64,000 bases of DNA from Eutreptiella sp. 'Long Island Sound 2002' (GCA_964036045.1 OZ038382.1:76669918-76733917); one strand, 5' to 3'; numbered from the stretch's first letter, positions 12,091-23,790 are shown. The notes: generated by a model from the sequence alone, not told the origin. A program made the numbers and translations.

Positions 12091-13427
12091 GTATGTGTTG
12101 TATACATGGTATATCTTTGATATGCTCACGCCCATGTTATATATCTTCGTGTGGCCAAAGAGATGGGGAGCCATACGTGACAAGGGCTTTGCCCATGTCC
12201 CAATTGTGGAATTCAAAGCGCTAGACCAAGTCTACCGCGTATGTATTGCTCATGGTATGTTTGACAAAGAGATCCATGGGTGCACTCCCATTTTCATGGG
12301 GCATGTAGATATTAGTGGCGAAGGTATCTCCATGCGCCCGATTGGGGATCCAAGTGGGGGAATTGTTCGCAAATGGTTCCAATCATTTGTGTATTGAATC
12401 ATGAGCGGATATCATTGGTGAGCAGAGAGATATACTATCATGACAACTTTGTATTTGGTCATATTTTCATGTTTTTGACCTCAATTTCTGCTCATTTTTG
12501 CGTTTTGTGTACTTACCTGGTCAGCAAACAGCTAGAAGCCTCTGGGGAGTCGAACCATGATATGTTGTTCATATGTTGGCATATGCTTTGGCGTTGAACA
12601 CCACCATGTGCCGGATCGCGTACTCCATTTGCCTTGGCGCACGAGAGATTACAAGAATTGGTCTCAAAATCATGGGCTGACTTGGGCAGTGCGTGGCGCC
12701 CATATCCGAAGGGGTTTCGAAGGTAAGATGGGGATGTACATAGGCATTGGCCTTTGGTCTCTATCCTCCATGAATACTAGACTTCGATTCCTTGCCTGCT
12801 TTGAGCCTTCAGATAAGTAGTAACTTCAATTTTGAGCATATATTTGATATATGGCCAATATGGTGTGAATTGGCAGTTTTTTGACATGTTATGAGTTCAA
12901 ACTCATAGGTCATTCCTCTAAGCCCATTCAACTCCAGGTCCAACCAAGGTTATGTCAGGGTAGGGCATGGTCCTGAGTGCCACCCTAGGCCATGACACGC
13001 CACCTCCCCCATTGGGCTAGGATTTAGAGGTTTGGGAGTGAACACATTTTTGGGGTTTATGTAGTGACTTGTGACACATGGCACTCAGCCATCTCATTTG
13101 ACCTGGTTCAGGGCAATATGTTGGTGAGTCAAGGGAAGTTCCTGAGTCGAGGGAATGAGGGGTTTATGGCTGTGAATGTGTATGTTTACCTCTTTCCCCA
13201 ACTTTGCTTCATTTGTGTTCATATGCCAATTTCAGGGCTTTCTTCCTTGGTGCAATTCTTGTACATGCCCGCCATCGTGAGACCATCGATGTGCTGAACG
13301 AAGGCCCGCAGCCTGATTTGGATTGTGAATTGGGTTATTGCTGTATTTGTGGGATCTGGTTGCCATTCAGGGTTGAAGGAGGATTTTATTTTCTATATTT
13401 TTGGATTTGGACCCTGGAAATTGAGGA
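12091..13427. other. Presumed LTR end and leader of element A
   Basis: There is no supported gene. The stretch is AT-richer than the gag that follows. A CCAATTTCAG acceptor-like site lies near 13230 before the coding-like region. The tRNA primer site expected just after a 5' LTR could not be recognised. Confidence 0.35.
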
Positions 13428-16400
13428 ATGCAATCGTTGATCCGGAGTAAATCAGCAGGGGTTACAGGCGGAAGGGGCACAGCGGGGGCCGGTCCTGGTA
13501 GGGACCTTCTTTATGGTAGCAGAGGCTTACCTGCTGCCCCTACCTACCGCCGACCCGGGGACTTGGGCCCTTATGAGCCCTGCCCAAGTACGCCCTGGGT
13601 GCGTATTGTGGACTCGGTGGAGACCACGCCGGAGATTGGAGCCATAGAAGAACCGAGACGTTCAAGAGCATGGCGAACTCCGGAAGTTGAAGCCCGAAGA
13701 GAAGTACGACATTCGGGAAGAGGAGGACGTGACATGGAGGACCTAGTCTCCATGTGTGAGCGTCGCTGCCGAAAGGCATGCAACCTCCGCTCCGCCGCGG
13801 AGGACTCTGATGAGGCTTGCCATTCGGGCAGCAGTGGAGGACGGGCCTGGCGCTACTGGAAGCGCGGGTCACCCAAGTCCGCGGCAAGGGACGCCAGGGC
13901 TATGGACACGGACCCCAGCCCGGTAAGGCTGTGGGCATCCGAGGGGCACTCCGAGGGCTATCGGACAGCCTACGAGCCACCTTCGGAGCCAGAGATGTCC
14001 GCGCTGATCGCGAGGGCGCATACGGCCCCCGAGCCCGCCCTGCAGCACGACGCGAGGGCTTGGAGAGGCCAGCCAGGGCCCGGACGGCACCTGTGCCCCG
14101 GCACACGGGACCAGAGACGGACGCCATAGGCGATACGCCCATGGGCGATGAGTATGAGGTGCCGGGAACCGCGGGTTGCGCTGAATCCGGCGGAAAGCAC
14201 GCTGCGTGCCATTGCGAGCACGTGTCCTTCCTCATGGGCAAGTACCCGAAGATGGGGATGGACGCCATCGTGCATCGCCTTGACCGCCTGGACAACGCCA
14301 AGGACGGTCTAGAGGAGGACGTCGCGGGGATCCTGGACGACCAGTCGGCCGAGGAGAACCACATGGAGGAGCTGCGAGTGGATCAGGCCCGGTACCAGGA
14401 GAATCTGGAGCAGGCCCTGCAGAAGCAGCAGCAAGTGGTGGACAGCCTCCTCCACTTAGTGGAGGACATGTCGGGACGCCTCAGAAGGCTAGAGGAGCGA
14501 CAGCCCCTCGCCTCGGGTCCGGAGCTCCCGGCAAAGCCGGCCGCGGTAGAGCTGGTGGAGCGGGTTAAGACCCTCAGGAGCGCCATGGAGAAACCCATGG
14601 TCGGCCCTGCAGAGGCACCCTACGCGCCTCCGCGTGTTGACCCGGGTGCGCTGCCGTTTGTTCCCATGTTCAGCGAATCCACAATGCTCGGGGAACACAC
14701 GGCACCGGCTGGGTCCATGCGGGAAGGGCACGTAACCACGGACCCGAGGAGCCTGACGGTACAGATGTCCCATGCCGCCCAGGATGTACCGATCACGACG
14801 AATAGGGTAGTGTATGCGGAAGAGAAGATCGAGAACCACACCATGCAGGGGCGAACCATGGGAAGCGCCGACGCACATGGTCGAGGTCATCCAGGCGGAA
14901 ACCTGTGGGCGAAGGACCCCAACACAAGGATATGGACGGCCGATGGAGCAAATCCTTCCCGCATTCCAAACCCCATGGGTTCAGGCCCAACTGGACCGCA
15001 CTCCATGGAGGAGAGGGATGTACGGGGAGTGTACTCACACCCCCCGGCCACAGGTGGTATCCGTCTCGGTGGAGTGGTGGCTGGGGACGTCGGAGACGCC
15101 ATCAGGATTGACGACCTCAGGGGAATAAAAATCCCCTACTATGATGGCAACCCCTCCAACCTGGACGACTTCATCCTGGACTGGGAGGACTTCGCCGAGG
15201 AGGTCGTGGGCGAGATGCGGGGAGCGCCGCGGGATAAGTGGGTATGCCGGACATTCCCACACCGGCTGGCGCAGGACCTGAAGAAGAAGTTGCGGGATCA
15301 GATCCGGGAAGGATTGATCCGTACGGAGCAGGCCTGCCTCCAGTGGTTGGAGGATGAGGAGCGGGTGGACGCTCAGAACCAGAAGCTGGAGGACCTGTGG
15401 TCCATTCCACTGCCGCTGGACCGCGGTGAGTTGCGGGTCCGGGAGTGGAACCGGTATCTGCGGAAGTACCGCAGATGCCTCAAGCTGGTGGAAGACTGGA
15501 ACGAGGCCAGTGAGATCCGCCACTTGCTGAAGGACGTCCTCCCCGGCAACTGGAAGAGACGAGTGGAGGAGGAGGAGAAGAAGCGCGCCAAGAAGCGGGT
15601 GGCGGTGAGGATCATGGCGGCAGAGGATACCCATGCGGGTATCATGGAGTTCTTCAGGAGGAACCTGGGCGAACCCAACCGGATGTTGGGCCTGAAGAAC
15701 GCCGTGTACGTGGAGGTATTTTGGGGACTCCATGGGGCAAAGGTTGCTGCGCCTCAACAACGTGGAGTGGAGGCGCGGGGAGCCGCTGAGGATGCAAGTC
15801 ATCTTCGCCCGCATGAGCCTGGACGAGATCGTGAAGTACATCACGGTGGAGTTGAAGCTCAATGCGAAGAACGAGGCCCACGTGCAGGATCGGCATGGTC
15901 ATGGACAACGAGGCCACCGAGAAGACCGCCATCATCGGGAGATCCAGGAGGACACGGCCAACTCTGTGGAGGATGGTAGTGGAAGTAGTCAAGATCACTG
16001 GTCCCGGGAGGATCACGAGGAGGCCCATTTCTTCGCGTTCGTGGCGCACAACGTGAGAAACCATGGGCAGGATCGGTCCAGATGGAGCCAGGTGGGACCC
16101 AGGAAGAACAGAGAAGGACCAAGGAGGACCGGGAACCCACCGCTCTCGTTCCGAGAGTACAGGTCTCAGCACGACGGGTGCTGGGTCTGTTATGGCAAGG
16201 GAAACAACCATGCACACGACCACCGTCAGTGCAAGGTGTATGAGGCGGACAAGAAGGCCTACTTCGCAGCCCACCCCGAGAAGAAGCCCAAGGAGCAGCG
16301 GATCTCCGACTGGAAGGCGAAGGGCGGAGACGGGGGAAAAGGCCAAGGCAAAGGCCAAGGAAAAGGCGGAGGAAGAGGCTATGGTGGTGGACCTGGCCAA

Positions 16401-16535
16401 GACCGACGAGTGAGGTCGATCGAGGAAGTTGCTGAGGACATGTTGAGGACGTTGGAGGAACTCAAAGCCCAGCAACGTGGTGGACAAAGTCCTGGCGGAT
16501 CGCAGCCGGAGGGGGCTGCGGGAAGCCAAGTCTAG
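13428..16535 (+). pseudogene. Ty3/gypsy gag polyprotein, element A
   Basis: This is a gag-type structural protein in at least three frame segments: 13428 to about 13830, about 13817 to 15730, and 15732 to 16535. The middle part has a Gln-rich coiled-coil region (EENLEQALQKQQQ vicinity) and then the capsid-like domain beginning IPYYDGNPSNLDDF. This matches the corresponding region of gag B (TYDGNPLNLDRF). The C-terminal segment carries a zinc-knuckle-like CWVCYGKGN...HDHRQC and a Gly/Lys-rich tail (GKGQGKGQGKGGGRG). The shift near 15,720 falls between VEVFWG and GDSMGQRLL and may be a decay indel. It ends 166 bases before the protease frame. Related in sequence to element B at the other end of the window. 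Confidence 0.8.
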
Positions 16536-16700
16536 AGGAGCCCCCACGGGAGTGGGACCTCGGAGGTCTCTCCTCCGAAAATCAGTGGAATCCCAGAGAA
16601 AGCGAAGGCACATCGGGTGCCGAAGAAGGCTCAGGAAGAGCCAAAACCACTGAGTTTCGCCACTCCCAACCCCTGAAGCGCCCTGCCAAGGGAAGTACAT

Positions 16701-17345
16701 GTGGGTACGGGACATGGCAAGAAAGAAGGAGCGACCACGGAGAGCCCCGTGGACGGGCAGGACCAACCCAAGATCTACACCATCCGTGACCATACCCTTG
16801 AAGTCCTGATGCACCCGGACGTGCTAGAGTTGCATGCCGTGAGAGTCGTCCATACACCTCATGGCGACGAGCGGCAGTTGCACTTGAAAGTGCGAGTACA
16901 GTGCGGACGAGAGGAGAAGGTGGTGGATGTGTTAGTGGATACGGGTGCCCAGGTGAGCCTGGTCCGGAGAGGGTTGTTCAAGGAGGAACTCCTGCAGCCC
17001 AGCCGGGGACCGGTCCGCCTGAAGGTCGCCAACGGAGAGATTATGGGTGGTGGCACCCATGAGGCCACTATCAGTATGGGGGTCTGGGAGCATGAGCGCT
17101 TGAACCGCCCTGATCAGGCGAAGAGAAGCACTCTATCCGGGAACTTCTATGTGGCCGACATTACCGATTGGGATATGATCATGGGGTATGACTTCATGGT
17201 GGCCAACGCCATTGGAGCCCTTCCCCATCGCGCAACGCTGGTCCGGGAGGACGACGAATGCCTCACATGGCTGTCCACGGATTATGCGTGCGGGTCGTCC
17301 CAATGGAATGCTGAGGAAGAGGCGTCGTCGTCTGCGTTCGCGGCT
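16701..17345 (+). pseudogene. Retroviral-type aspartic protease, element A, truncated
   Basis: About 215 residues form a gypsy-type protease. The catalytic motif VLVDTGAQVSLV is intact, followed by VRLKVANGEIMGGGTHEA and DWDMIMGYDFMVAN, a typical flap and C-terminal strand. It would cleave the gag-pol polyprotein. The frame stays open after about residue 215, but the protein turns abruptly into Pro-rich low complexity at about 17345. The GC-rich block starts there, so spacer, RT, RNase H and integrase of element A are absent. The open frame beyond 17345 (to 19319) is an artefact of the C-rich DNA. Confidence 0.85.
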
Positions 17346-17346
17346 A

Positions 17347-20300
17347 CCACAGACAGCCCTGCCCTGCAACCCAGACCACTGGGTCTGCCTGGGAGCCGCA
17401 CACCGCCTCACCCACTGCCCCCACTGCGGGGACCTCAACCCCCGCCACCGCGAACGGCCCGCGGCCCCAGCCGCATCCCCCCCCGCCAGCCACCCCAGCT
17501 TCTTCGGGTTCCTCACCGACACCCTCCGGGACCACCTGGGAGGGTACTACGTGGCGGACGCGGCGGACCACGCATGGACCATAGCCGTGGCCACGGGCAG
17601 CACACCCCTGCCCCCCCACAGCCCACCCCTACGCCACAGCGGAGGCTGCTTGAACGTGGCGGCCCGCCACATCCTCCTCGCCCTATACCTCCACCACTGA
17701 GACCTACACCTCCCAGACCCACAACTCCCGGCCCCCCAAGCAGCAGCCCTGACGCCGGAAGCGTGGGCCGACACGGCACCAGAGGAGATAGCAGCCTACC
17801 TCCGAATCACTTGCCGCCGGTTCAAACACGCCCTCGGCCGACGGAAGGGAACACCTTACCCACTCAGCGCACTCCTCTACCCGGCACAACAGAAGCCCCC
17901 GGAGGGCTGGGCATCTTTTCGGGACGCCCACCTGGCCGCCCCCGACGAGGCCACCGCCACGCGGATGGGCCTCACAGACCAGGAAACCTACGTCAGAGGC
18001 CTCAAGACGAGCCTCCAAGAGGCACACCGCTGGCACGCCCGCTCCCCGTCGCCCACACGGGGACAGGGGGGTTCACCCGCCCCCGACACCCATCAGGCCA
18101 AGAAGACCAAGACAGGTCAGGGGGCCCGCCAACGCGCCCGCCAGCAGGGCGCGGCGCCCCGACCAAGGCCCGGGTCCAGCCACACCGCACCACCCCACGC
18201 CCAGACCCCCGGGGCACACCAACAAACCCGCCACCGCCAGCGCCCGCCACCGCCACCGTACCGCAGCACCCAAACCCTGCAGCCCAGTCAGCCACCACCG
18301 CCCACCCACGTCCACACCATGCCAGGACCACCATACGCGCAGAACCAGGGGACATGGCGCCACCAACACCACCACCACGCCCCCGTCCCTCCCAACCCCT
18401 ACCCCCTAATGCCCCCATGCTACAGCGACTCCCACCAGCTACATCCTCACCACGCCCCAGCACAACCAGGCCCCGCGAACCACCCATCCCACATAGCGCA
18501 TATCACCGCACCACACCATCACGTATTCCACCGGCACCAGCCCCTGCCACCACACCCACCAACGCCGGGGTACCACACACAACCGGCACACCCCCCACAC
18601 CACCACCACGCGGTCCAGCACCACCCGCCGCCCCCGCTACACGGGCCCACGACATACAAGCCACCGTACACCCCCATGGACCCGCGAGGAGCCGCGCACG
18701 CACACCAGCAACACCAGGGCCTAGTAGGAGCGCCCCACCACCACCAACAGCCCCCTCACCCACACCTCATGCGAGCGAGCACCATCCACCAGCAGCCACC
18801 CGTCACATACGGACCACAGCCCCACCCGGGGGCTCATGCGGCCGCCTCCCACCCGCACACCGGCACCACAACCAGTCAAGAACCGCAAGGGCCACACGGC
18901 GCACACACGCAACACCCACACGACCCACAGGGACGCCCGGACCCCCAGCCAGCACAACGGCCACCCCCGCCCCCCCCAACCCACCACCACCAGCAGCCCC
19001 CCTACCCACACCCCATACCAGCGAGCACCATCCACCAGCAGCCACCCATTACATACGGACCACAGCCCCACCCGGACGCTCATGCGGCCGCCTCCCACCC
19101 ACACCCCGGCACCACAACCAGTCAAGAACCGCAAGGGCCGCACGGCGCACACACACAACACCCACACGACCCACAGGGACGCCCAGACCCCCAGCCAGCA
19201 CAACACCCACCCCCGCCCCCCCCACCACCAACAGCGCCACCCCCACACCACCCCCCCCCGCCCCCTCCCAGAGACCAGGCCACGGACACAACACGGGGCA
19301 GCCAGCACCAGCCAATTGACGTCGATACCCCCGCCTACACATGCCACCGCGAATCCCCCCTCCCGCGACCGCCACAAGAGACCCCATCAGGGGACCCCAC
19401 GCGCGACAACGACGACCACCCCCCCCAACCCACACCATCCCCCCCATCACACCCCGCACCACCAGCCGCCGCACCGGCCGAACCCTACGCCCTACACAAC
19501 CCCGCAGCGGTACGGCAGCACCTCCGGGGACTCGGGGAACAGGACGTCGTGCTGTACCTCTGCACCTCCGGCACCAGCACCCCCATCCGGGCGGCCACCC
19601 TGGTTCAGGAGGCCACCCTGGGGGAAGGCGTCAGAGACTTCCTCTTCGACGCCTTCCTCCACGTCGTCCGAAACGAGCGCCCCCCACGCGCCACCCCAGA
19701 CGGCGAGAGCCCGCCCCCACGGGGAGCCGGATCTGGGTGCCCCCCATCGCCTCGGGGCGACACCTGGTCGGACACCCCGTGCCGGGGCGGGTGGACACCA
19801 AGGGCCGCACCCGCTACCACGAGCCCGACATGGCCCACCCCCCACCCGACGCCACCCCCGACAGCACGAAAGAGTGGGAGCGGGAAACATGGGTAGCCCG
19901 GATGGCCTCCCTGAGCAACTTCCGGCACCACGTCCCGGGGGACATCCCCACCCCCGACGAGCAGCAGCCAGCCCCCTCCACGTACATGACCCTCATGTAC
20001 AATCTGCACTACACCCTCTCCACCACCAGCTACCACGCACCCACAGACCACTGGGTGGTACAGGGCACCGACTCCCTCCTCCCCGCCGACTACACCCCCC
20101 CCCCACACAACCCAGGCCCCGACACGTACGCCAGGGGGGACGACCCGGACGACCCCCACATCTGGGGCACGTGGGAACCCGAATCCCTGGACACGCTGCT
20201 CTCCATCCGCAGCGGCTACCAGGGCCTTGGTAGGGCGATGTATTGCCTCGCCAAGTGGACCCAACGGACCTGGGGGATCCCCACGGACCGATGGGTGTGG

Positions 20301-20573
20301 GTGGTCACGCTGCGCCCCCAGCAGAGGGAAGCCCCCCCAAACCGCAGGGGACCCACCCCCCCACGCCCCACCACCCTACAACTATGCCCGTACATGGTGG
20401 CAGCCCGCCTCATGACGCTGCTGTGGCCGGGCCCAGACACCCCCACCCAAAACTACCCCCACCTCACAGAGGAGGACATGCCCGGCATCCAGCGATGCTT
20501 CTTCCAGACCCTCGACTACCTCCAGCAAACACAGCCGCACGTCCTGGAGCAGATATGGCCATCCCCCGGGTAA
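17347..20573 (+). pseudogene. Long Pro/His-rich unknown protein of GC-rich block 2
   Basis: A single frame runs from about 17347 to about 19730 with one TGA at 17698-17700, then continues after a one-base shift (about 19,730) to the stop at 20571. The N-terminal 120 residues include CPHCGDLNPRHRER and FFGFLTDTLRDHLGGYYVAD. After the TGA comes a further folded-looking part (EEIAAYLRITCRRFKHALGR). A long Pro/His/Gln-rich stretch follows, with an 82-residue tandem repeat. The C-terminal 350 residues look globular and Trp-rich (ETWVARMASLSNFRHHVPGD, TQRTWGIPTDRWVWVVTLRP). I do not recognise the family. Codon use is dominated by C-ending codons. The regions of ordinary composition on both sides of the low-complexity core argue that this was a real protein. 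Confidence 0.5.
18775..19225 (+). repeat. Tandem 246-bp duplication (82 codons)
   Basis: The unit starting GCGAGCACCATCCACCAG at 18775 is repeated at 19021 with few differences (for example GTCACATACGGACC against ATTACATACGGACC). The period is 246 bases, so the duplication keeps the reading frame. The second copy is traceable to about 19225. The encoded unit includes STIHQQPP, YGPQPHP and TTTSQEPQGPHGAH. Confidence 0.8.
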
Positions 20574-20729
20574 CCCACGTGCCCGCGCAGCCGAGACAAC
20601 GCCGCCACGCCAGCACCAGCACGCACGGATCACCAGGGAAAACACGCGCACACGCCCGGTGCCCGAACCTGCTCCCTCGTTCTCGCTACTTACAGGACCC
20701 AGCATCATACGCCCGCCCCCAAAGCCTAG

Positions 20730-22028
20730 GACCCTCCGCCGTCTCCCACAGCCTTCTCCTCCGCCTCTGACTCCACAACCTCCACCACCACGACCACCTC
20801 ATCCACCACCACCACCACGTCCTCATCCAGCACTCCACCCCACAGGCCGCGGGGGACACCTCCCAAACGGGCCTCCAAACCCGCCCCCACCGCAAGCAGC
20901 CCCGCCGCCGCCAAGGCCCACGCCCCAACGAAGCCCACACCCACAACCAAGCCGAAACCCAAGGCCGCCGCCAAACGGCCACCCAAACCCGCCAGCACGC
21001 CACGACCGCAACCCGCAGCCAGGCCCAAACCCAAGCCCAAACCCGGCGCCACGACGGCAGCGCGAGCCCGGTTCCCCGAGGACGTCCTCTACGACATCTG
21101 GCCCCAGCCGTCCCAGGCCCGAAGGCAGCCGCGCCCAGCGCGGCGCCCCCCCACTGTCACCGACGCCACTGCCATCACCTTCATGGCGGAGCGCGCCGCG
21201 GCCGAAGCGCGACGCACCTCGTCCCGCCACCTCTCAACGCCCGCACCCCAGGCCCACGGGCCGCTCCCGACCAAGCCAAAACGACGCCAGGGTCCACCAG
21301 CAGCGTCCCCACCCCCCTACCAACCCTCGATGACAGCCTACATACAACGCATGCCCCACTACTGCCGCCGCCGCGAGTCCCCGCCAAATCCCGAGGCGGA
21401 GACCGTACGCGGACACCCGCGGGTCCACATCCGCGTGCGCCCCCACTCCGCACGCACCCCCACGGAACAGGACTACGAGGAATTCCCCAGGCCCGCCACC
21501 GCCACCGGTCCCCACAACCCTGTCACACCCACCCACGCCCACTCCTCCGCCCAAGACCGCAGGCCCGCCCAGGAACAGTGGTGGCAGCGCTGGACCCACA
21601 CGCAGCTGTGGGAGCTGCGAAAGTGGGCCCGGGCAGAGCCCTCCCTCGAGGGCCTGGTCCATCGGCCCCGCAAGGGGTCGGTGGAGAACTGCCGCCTCCA
21701 GCCGGCGGGGGGGTGGATGCCGCAGGCCGCATGGGAAGCCATGCTGGCCGATGCGCTCCACCCCCTGGCAGTCCACCCCCGCAAGCTCCCCGCGCCCCAG
21801 GACCACCCGTATGTCCTCAGGCGCCTGCGGGAGACCCTCCAGGAAACGCAGCGAGACGGCATCCGTTTGTGGGACATCACCCAAAGCCCAGCCCCGCACA
21901 CACACACCCCCTCACCACCCCACAAGCGTCGGCGCACCGACACCGGCGACACCCACAGCACCCCAGGAGCCCTGCGCGCCACACAACACGACGCGCCTGA
22001 CCACCTGGCCAGCGGGGCCGCCATCTAA
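20730..22028 (+). CDS. Unknown basic protein, second ORF of GC-rich block 2
   Basis: The frame opens after a TAG at 20727 and ends at TAA 22026, giving about 430 codons. The first ATG in frame is at 21183, so the upstream part is either read from a non-ATG start or spliced. It begins with a Ser/Thr run and then a Lys/Pro/Ala region (KPKPKAAAKRPPKPAS) that resembles the basic tails of histone H1-like DNA-binding proteins. Next comes RFPEDVLYDIWPQPSQAR, a Pro-rich linker, and a globular C-terminal part (QEQWWQRWTHTQLWELRKW, MPQAAWEAMLADALHPL). It ends with a basic stretch PPHKRRRTD that looks like a nuclear localisation signal. The AAWEA part is shared with 10568-10726. The function is unknown. 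Confidence 0.45.
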   Translation, partial: DPPPSPTAFSSASDSTTSTTTTTSSTTTTTSSSSTPPHRPRGTPPKRASKPAPTASSPAAAKAHAPTKPTPTTKPKPKAAAKRPPKPASTPRPQPAARPKPKPKPGATTAARARFPEDVLYDIWPQPSQARRQPRPARRPPTVTDATAITFMAERAAAEARRTSSRHLSTPAPQAHGPLPTKPKRRQGPPAASPPPYQPSMTAYIQRMPHYCRRRESPPNPEAETVRGHPRVHIRVRPHSARTPTEQDYEEFPRPATATGPHNPVTPTHAHSSAQDRRPAQEQWWQRWTHTQLWELRKWARAEPSLEGLVHRPRKGSVENCRLQPAGGWMPQAAWEAMLADALHPLAVHPRKLPAPQDHPYVLRRLRETLQETQRDGIRLWDITQSPAPHTHTPSPPHKRRRTDTGDTHSTPGALRATQHDAPDHLASGAAI

Positions 22029-22527
22029 CCCCGTTACCCAGCAAACCACCACCACGGGGCGCCACGCCAGGCCCTGCCCAGAAGTCACCAAACAAACCGG
22101 ACGCCGACAGAAGCCAACGCACACGACAACGAGCACCACTACGCCCAAAGGCACCGAACCCAGTCCCGCTAACGTCGCAACCGCCTAACCGAGCCAGAAC
22201 CCAAGCACAAGTCAAACCCGAGCCGCACCCCGAAACCGCTAACCCTTGACTCCTAACCGAGCCCGCTGAGGGAACAACGTAACCACAGCCCACACCCACA
22301 GCCCACACAGCCGCCTAACCAGCCAGGTCCAGAAGCAAAGAGACACCTCACCAAACCCACCTTGACCCAAGCCCGTGTACATCAGTACGCGCGAGCCGCA
22401 CCCCTGCGGCGCGACCGCCGCCACAGCACCGACGACACACGCCAGAGGACACAACGCTTTTGCACCGCCGCACCAGCTGCCCATGCCTGTGCCTGCAGTG
22501 TACGCGCGCCCCTGTTTTTCCCTTTTT
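22029..22527 (+). other. C/A-rich 3' non-coding stretch of block 2
   Basis: No frame looks coding. The sequence contains scattered CTAACC words (near 22185, 22240, 22255 and 22315). These resemble telomere units but are too irregular to be a telomere array. Composition continues that of the upstream ORF. Confidence 0.4.
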
Positions 22528-22600
22528 TGTTTTATCTTTTTTTTTCCCAAAAAAAAAACAAGTAAAAAAAAAAAACAAGTAAAAAAAAACGAAAATTAGG
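22528..22600 (+). repeat. T-run followed by A-runs (poly-A-like)
   Basis: A pyrimidine run (CTTTTTTTTTCCC) is followed by three long A-runs separated by CAAGT. This could be a fossil poly-A tail or simple A/T low complexity. On the opposite strand a comparable A-rich area lies in block 3 (48.6-48.8 kb). Confidence 0.5.
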
Positions 22601-22649
22601 GGGGGAGGAAGAGGGACACAACCACCCATGGCACACGCGCACCGCACAC

Positions 22650-22835
22650 AGCACGCACACCGGTGAACAGGAGCCCAGTGGCCCAGGACACCGCACATGC
22701 AACACAGCACACCGAGCGAGCACACCGGTGAACAGGAGCCAGCCGGCCCAGGACACCGCAGACACACCACAGCAAACCGCGCGGGCACACCGGTGAACAG
22801 GAGCCCAGCGGCCCAGGACACTGCACACACATAGG
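22650..22835 (+). repeat. Three tandem copies of a 65-bp unit
   Basis: CACACCGGTGAACAGGAGCC recurs with CCGGTG at 22660, 22725 and 22790, a regular 65-bp period. Each copy continues with GGCCCAGGACAC. No protein is implied. Confidence 0.8.
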
Positions 22836-23390
22836 GCGGCCGAGGGACAGGAAAGAACCAATACCCCATGGGTCGGACGCACTGGGGCGACCCAGCCGAC
22901 CCACCGGGACAGTAGCAGGAGCGGTACTCCAAGGCCACTGGTCCGAGCCCGGCCAGGCTGCATTGGGGACCATGGCAAACGTCACCCGGAGCCATGGAAG
23001 CAACCGGTGACAGGCGAGCCGGTACACAGTCCAGGAGGGGGTCACCTGCCAAGCAGAGTGGCCCCGCAACTCAAGCCACAAGGGTGAGGCGGTCGTACCG
23101 TAGACAAGCGGGAGCAATACCCCTTGTGGTGAGAGATACTTCAAGCGGCTGGGCAGCCCCCCAGAGCTGCCGCCCAAAGGAGGGTGCATGTGGCCCTACC
23201 CATGGACACATGTGGGGACACCCTCCCACCTGGGACACATGGACCGGGTGGCCACGACAATGCCTTCCCAAGCACATGCGGGAGCGGCTCAAGAGGCACC
23301 TGACATAGGGCAGTGGGAGGGACAGGACGTCCCCCTGGTAAGACCTTCTTCCTGCAATGTCAAAGGAGGCATCCCGAGCTCCCGAAGATA
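22836..23390. other. GC-rich tail of block 2, nothing recognised
   Basis: A short plus-strand frame contains FKRLGSPPELPPKEGACG and later HMRERLKRHLT, but it is broken by stops and has no recognisable relatives. I would not call a gene here. Confidence 0.35.
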
Positions 23391-23410
23391 CCTACCTACC
23401 TACCTACCTG
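23391..23410 (+). repeat. (CCTA)n microsatellite at the end of block 2
   Basis: Five CCTA units lie exactly where the GC-rich block gives way to the dispersed repeat at 23405. The reverse complement of the same tetranucleotide borders block 3 at 42501-42515. Confidence 0.75.
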
Positions 23411-23790
23411 ATTCAGAATGCAGTTGCTTGGCCATGCTCGCCAAGCCATAACCTGTGTCTGGCCCAACTTCCTTGCCCCGGATTCCTAACCAACTCCATT
23501 TTACTGGAGAAGGTGCGCATGAGGTGGTTAAGACTATTTCTGAGGCCATACACATGTCATTTTTCCATATAAAAATCATTTGGTTTATCCATTTGCGATT
23601 GAATCTTTGTACTTAAGCCTGCTTTGTCTTTCGGCAGCCGTTCTGTGATACCCTGGCTTTAATACTATTCATTCATTGGGTCCACATCCTGTTCCTGCTC
23701 TACTTGCTGCTTTGGTCCTGTTTTTCAACACCAAAACTGGCAGGATTTCATCAAAACCATTAGAACATAAATCAAGGATATCTTTCTCTG
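23405..23790 (+). repeat. Dispersed repeat family, copy a
   Basis: The segment aligns with 51437-51812 over nearly 390 bases. Shared landmarks are TTGGCCATGCT, CCATAACCTGTGTCTGGCCC, TTTGTACTTAAGCCTGCTTT and CTCTACTTGCTGCTTTGG. Copy b sits directly upstream of a gag fragment, so this is probably an LTR or leader. Here it runs straight into minus-strand RT sequence, so the junction at about 23790 is a rearrangement or insertion border. Confidence 0.7.

Larger units (their letters stand above)
17340..23410 (+). mobile_element. GC-rich C/A-skewed block 2 (unknown element)
   Basis: The block begins directly after the protease of element A and ends, by my reading, at a (CCTA)n tract at 23391-23410. 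It holds a long Pro/His-rich reading frame, a second ORF with a basic Lys/Pro/Ala region, poly-A-like runs near 22550, three 65-bp tandem repeats and a GC-rich tail. The order of ORFs, then A-rich runs, then a short tandem tail would suit a non-LTR-type element, but no reverse transcriptase or endonuclease is seen. It shares the AAWEA module with block 1. Confidence 0.4.

Noticed and set aside
15700-15740. Programmed frameshift in gag A
   Set aside because: No slippery heptamer plus structure was recognised, and gag B has several non-programmed shifts; decay is simpler.
16701-19319. A single 872-codon frame joining the protease to a Pro-rich protein
   Set aside because: The protein changes character abruptly at about 17345, and a different frame carries the coherent protein of the GC-rich block, so the fusion is an accident of C-rich DNA.
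22185-22330. Scattered CTAACC words suggesting a telomere remnant
   Set aside because: Spacing is irregular and the surrounding DNA is compositionally biased towards such words.
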